Assembly (NCBI RefSeq): GCF_003589595.1
Contig: NW_020653711.1
Location: 3,915,207 to 3,979,206, forward strand
Origin: Hyposmocoma kahamanoa
Taxonomy: Eukaryota; Arthropoda; Insecta; Lepidoptera; Cosmopterigidae
Length of the DNA stretch: 64,000 bases
Direction: 5' to 3'
The position numbers were made by a program, and so were the translations under genes. This document shows, in pieces, positions 62,441 through 64,000 of this stretch (positions within the stretch are counted from its first letter, which is position 1; every line of letters starts with the position of its first letter). Under the pieces are notes generated by a model. That model was not told the DNA's origin and did not search any database. It was given only the letters and a program-made list of their open reading frames with translations.

Positions 62441-64000
62441 CTCCGGGGAGGAGCGCCCTGGAAGAAGGTGAGATCTTCGTAATAGTTTGAAGTGGACGCG
62501 AATTGACTTTGAATTCGGATGGTTATCGATAATTTCGGCTACGTTATTAGGATGCAAATGTATAATTTTATAGGGTCCTTTAAATACCGGTTTTGTTTTG
62601 GCATTGCACGCTGTTTTAGCAACCTGTTTAGAAACTGTCTCACCTACCTTTAGCATTATCTCCTCGGCTTCCTGGTTTCATCTAGCTATTACCTGTTCTT
62701 TGTTTTTAGATAGGTTGGCTGCTACGCACTCCTGCACTGCTTCTGCGTTCATCATGTGCTTGATTACGAAATCTTGGTAAAATTGTTTAGAGTAATATAG
62801 TTCTAGGGGATTCCTGGCTGCAGTGTGTCTGTATAGTTCATGTGGTGTGTAGCCTATTGCAGAATGTATACAGTTATTGTATGCTATCACGGTGTACTTC
62901 ATGATAGTTTGTGTTGTGTCGTCTTTGTTTGTCATGCGTTGTATCCTGATAATTTCAGCAATAGTGGAATGAAATCTCTCTATTGGCGAGTTTGATTTTG
63001 GGTTGTATGGTGTTGTGAAGTGTATGTCTATATTATGGGAAGCGCACATCTCCTTTATGACATCATTATCAAATTTTGTGTCCGAGTCAGTGGCAATTTT
63101 CATTGGTAGGCCTAATATAGAGACTACTTGTAATAGAGCTTCAGTTATATGTACACTACTAGAAGCTTGTAACGGAACTGCTTGGGCGAAGTTTGAAAAG
63201 CTGTCGATGATAGTAAGAAACGTGCTACCGCCTGTTGAATAAAGGTCCATAAATATATGTTGCATGGGTGTAGTTGGTGTTTCAGTTACCATTAATGGTG
63301 GTCTTAGAGGGTTCCGTTCGTATTTAGCTTTCAGGCATGTATCACATTTATTGACGAATGCTTGTGAATGAATGAAGAGGAGCATATTTGCCCAATGGTA
63401 ATTTTGTCTATTAAGTTTATATGTCTCTTGAATTCCGCGATGAATGTTCTTGCCTTCATGGTATTTTTTAATGATATCTTGCTGCTCTGTTTTGTTATTT
63501 ACGAGGTCCACACGGGATGTACATCTAAAAAGTTTAGTGCCTCTTTCGTTAAAGACAGTTGTATAGACTCTTGAAAAAGCTAGATAAATGTGTTCATCAA
63601 AGACGTAGCAATGAAAAACTCTATCGTCAATAGTGTGCTCTTTTAAGAACTTTACTATTTCCTTTTCTGTGTTGTTGACTGGTATGAATACATCTTTAAT
63701 TACTACTTTAGAGTTAGTTGATCTGTTCTCAACTCTGTACGTTAAACCTACCGTTGATCTAACATAAAATTGTTTTTGTTGTCGTTCAATTGCGTAGTCA
63801 TATGTAATTGTATAGTCATATTCCGCCAACTTTAGCTGCCATCTTGTCAATTTAGAATTTGGGTACGACCGTATAAGTATGGTCGGAAATATTTGACCGC
63901 CCATACTATCGCTAGTAGCTCTTTCTCGATCGTTGAGTAACGAGTTTCTGTTTCAGAGAGAGTTCGCGAAGCGAATGCCACGGGTTTGTCTGAACCTAGC
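62411..64000 (-). pseudogene. pol: Second provirus pol, C-terminal part (RNase H end and integrase)
   Basis: From the window edge the minus strand reads RNase H sequence ([20 protein letters not shown]), then at about 63870 jumps frame with a short deletion to [15 protein letters not shown]. The integrase follows in one frame to a stop near 62678: H...H...C..C zinc motif (YHEGKNIHRG...CDTCLKAKYE), then DDE residues in IFMDLYS, ATDSDTKFDND and NSPIERFHST (Glu codon 62978-62980). A downstream frame continues to about 62411 and overlaps the start of env. The zinc and DDE residues are intact. The RNase H deletion and the internal stop are the defects seen. Confidence 0.88.

Larger units (their letters stand above)
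60016..64000 (-). mobile_element. Second errantivirus-like provirus, minus strand, partial
   Basis: On the minus strand the order is RNase H, integrase, env, then a probable LTR, running off the window at 64000. It is a different lineage copy from the gene A provirus in sequence but has the same gene order. It sits in gene B intron 6 or just past a truncated gene B. Confidence 0.88.

Noticed and set aside
1..64000. CRISPR arrays, operons, bacterial replication or attachment sites
   Set aside because: Introns, poly-A retroposons and eukaryotic transposons throughout; no regular spacer-repeat arrays.

Overview
The window looks like nuclear DNA from a moth or butterfly. It is AT-rich and intron-rich, and it is packed with poly-A-tailed retroposons, tRNA-derived SINEs, palindromic MITEs, mariner, Tc1 and PIF/Harbinger transposons, LINE fragments and insect-type LTR elements with envelope genes. 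No bacterial features (operons, Shine-Dalgarno sites, CRISPR) are present. No species can be named from the sequence alone. There is one short run of N (20464-20473).

The host genes are two head-to-tail copies of a secreted 5'-nucleotidase/apyrase-type metallophosphatase, both on the + strand. Gene A is represented by ten exons (9366-35828), ending in a clean stop and an AATAAA signal. Its first exon (signal peptide and first metal-binding motif) is not visible here. Gene B is represented by its first six exons (46556-59071), with a signal-peptide exon. Its 3' exons are not in the window. The five exons seen in both copies have identical lengths and phases, and part of intron 2 is still alignable, so this is a tandem duplication. 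Nearly all the length of both genes is transposon-filled intron.

Layout: 1-6420, LINE remnants and unassigned AT-rich DNA. 6720-8046, a mariner whose transposase has lost a catalytic Asp. 8281-9243, two copies of a ~300-bp retroposon (called family A here). 9366-35828, gene A, with a 9.3-kb decayed errantivirus-like provirus (10351-19632) in intron 2 and LINEs, SINEs and MITEs in the others. 35829-46555, the intergenic block, holding a PIF remnant, a TAA-flanked MITE, an apparently intact two-gene PIF/Harbinger element (38528-42686), SINEs and MITEs. 46556-59071, gene B, with an apparently intact Tc1-type element with perfect 29-bp ends (50550-52094) in intron 2 and two unexplained cysteine-rich ORFs in intron 4. 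60016-64000, a second errantivirus-like element on the minus strand (3' LTR, env, integrase), running off the window and itself split by a MITE.

How the parts relate: the nucleotidases are the only host genes recognised. They would be secreted enzymes that hydrolyse extracellular nucleotides. The PIF/Harbinger element has both expected partners, a Myb/SANT-like protein and a DDE transposase, transcribed convergently. The two proviruses encode gag-pol-env in the insect endogenous retrovirus order and are both broken. Most other sequence is short non-autonomous repeats, several inserted into one another, which gives a relative order of insertion events.
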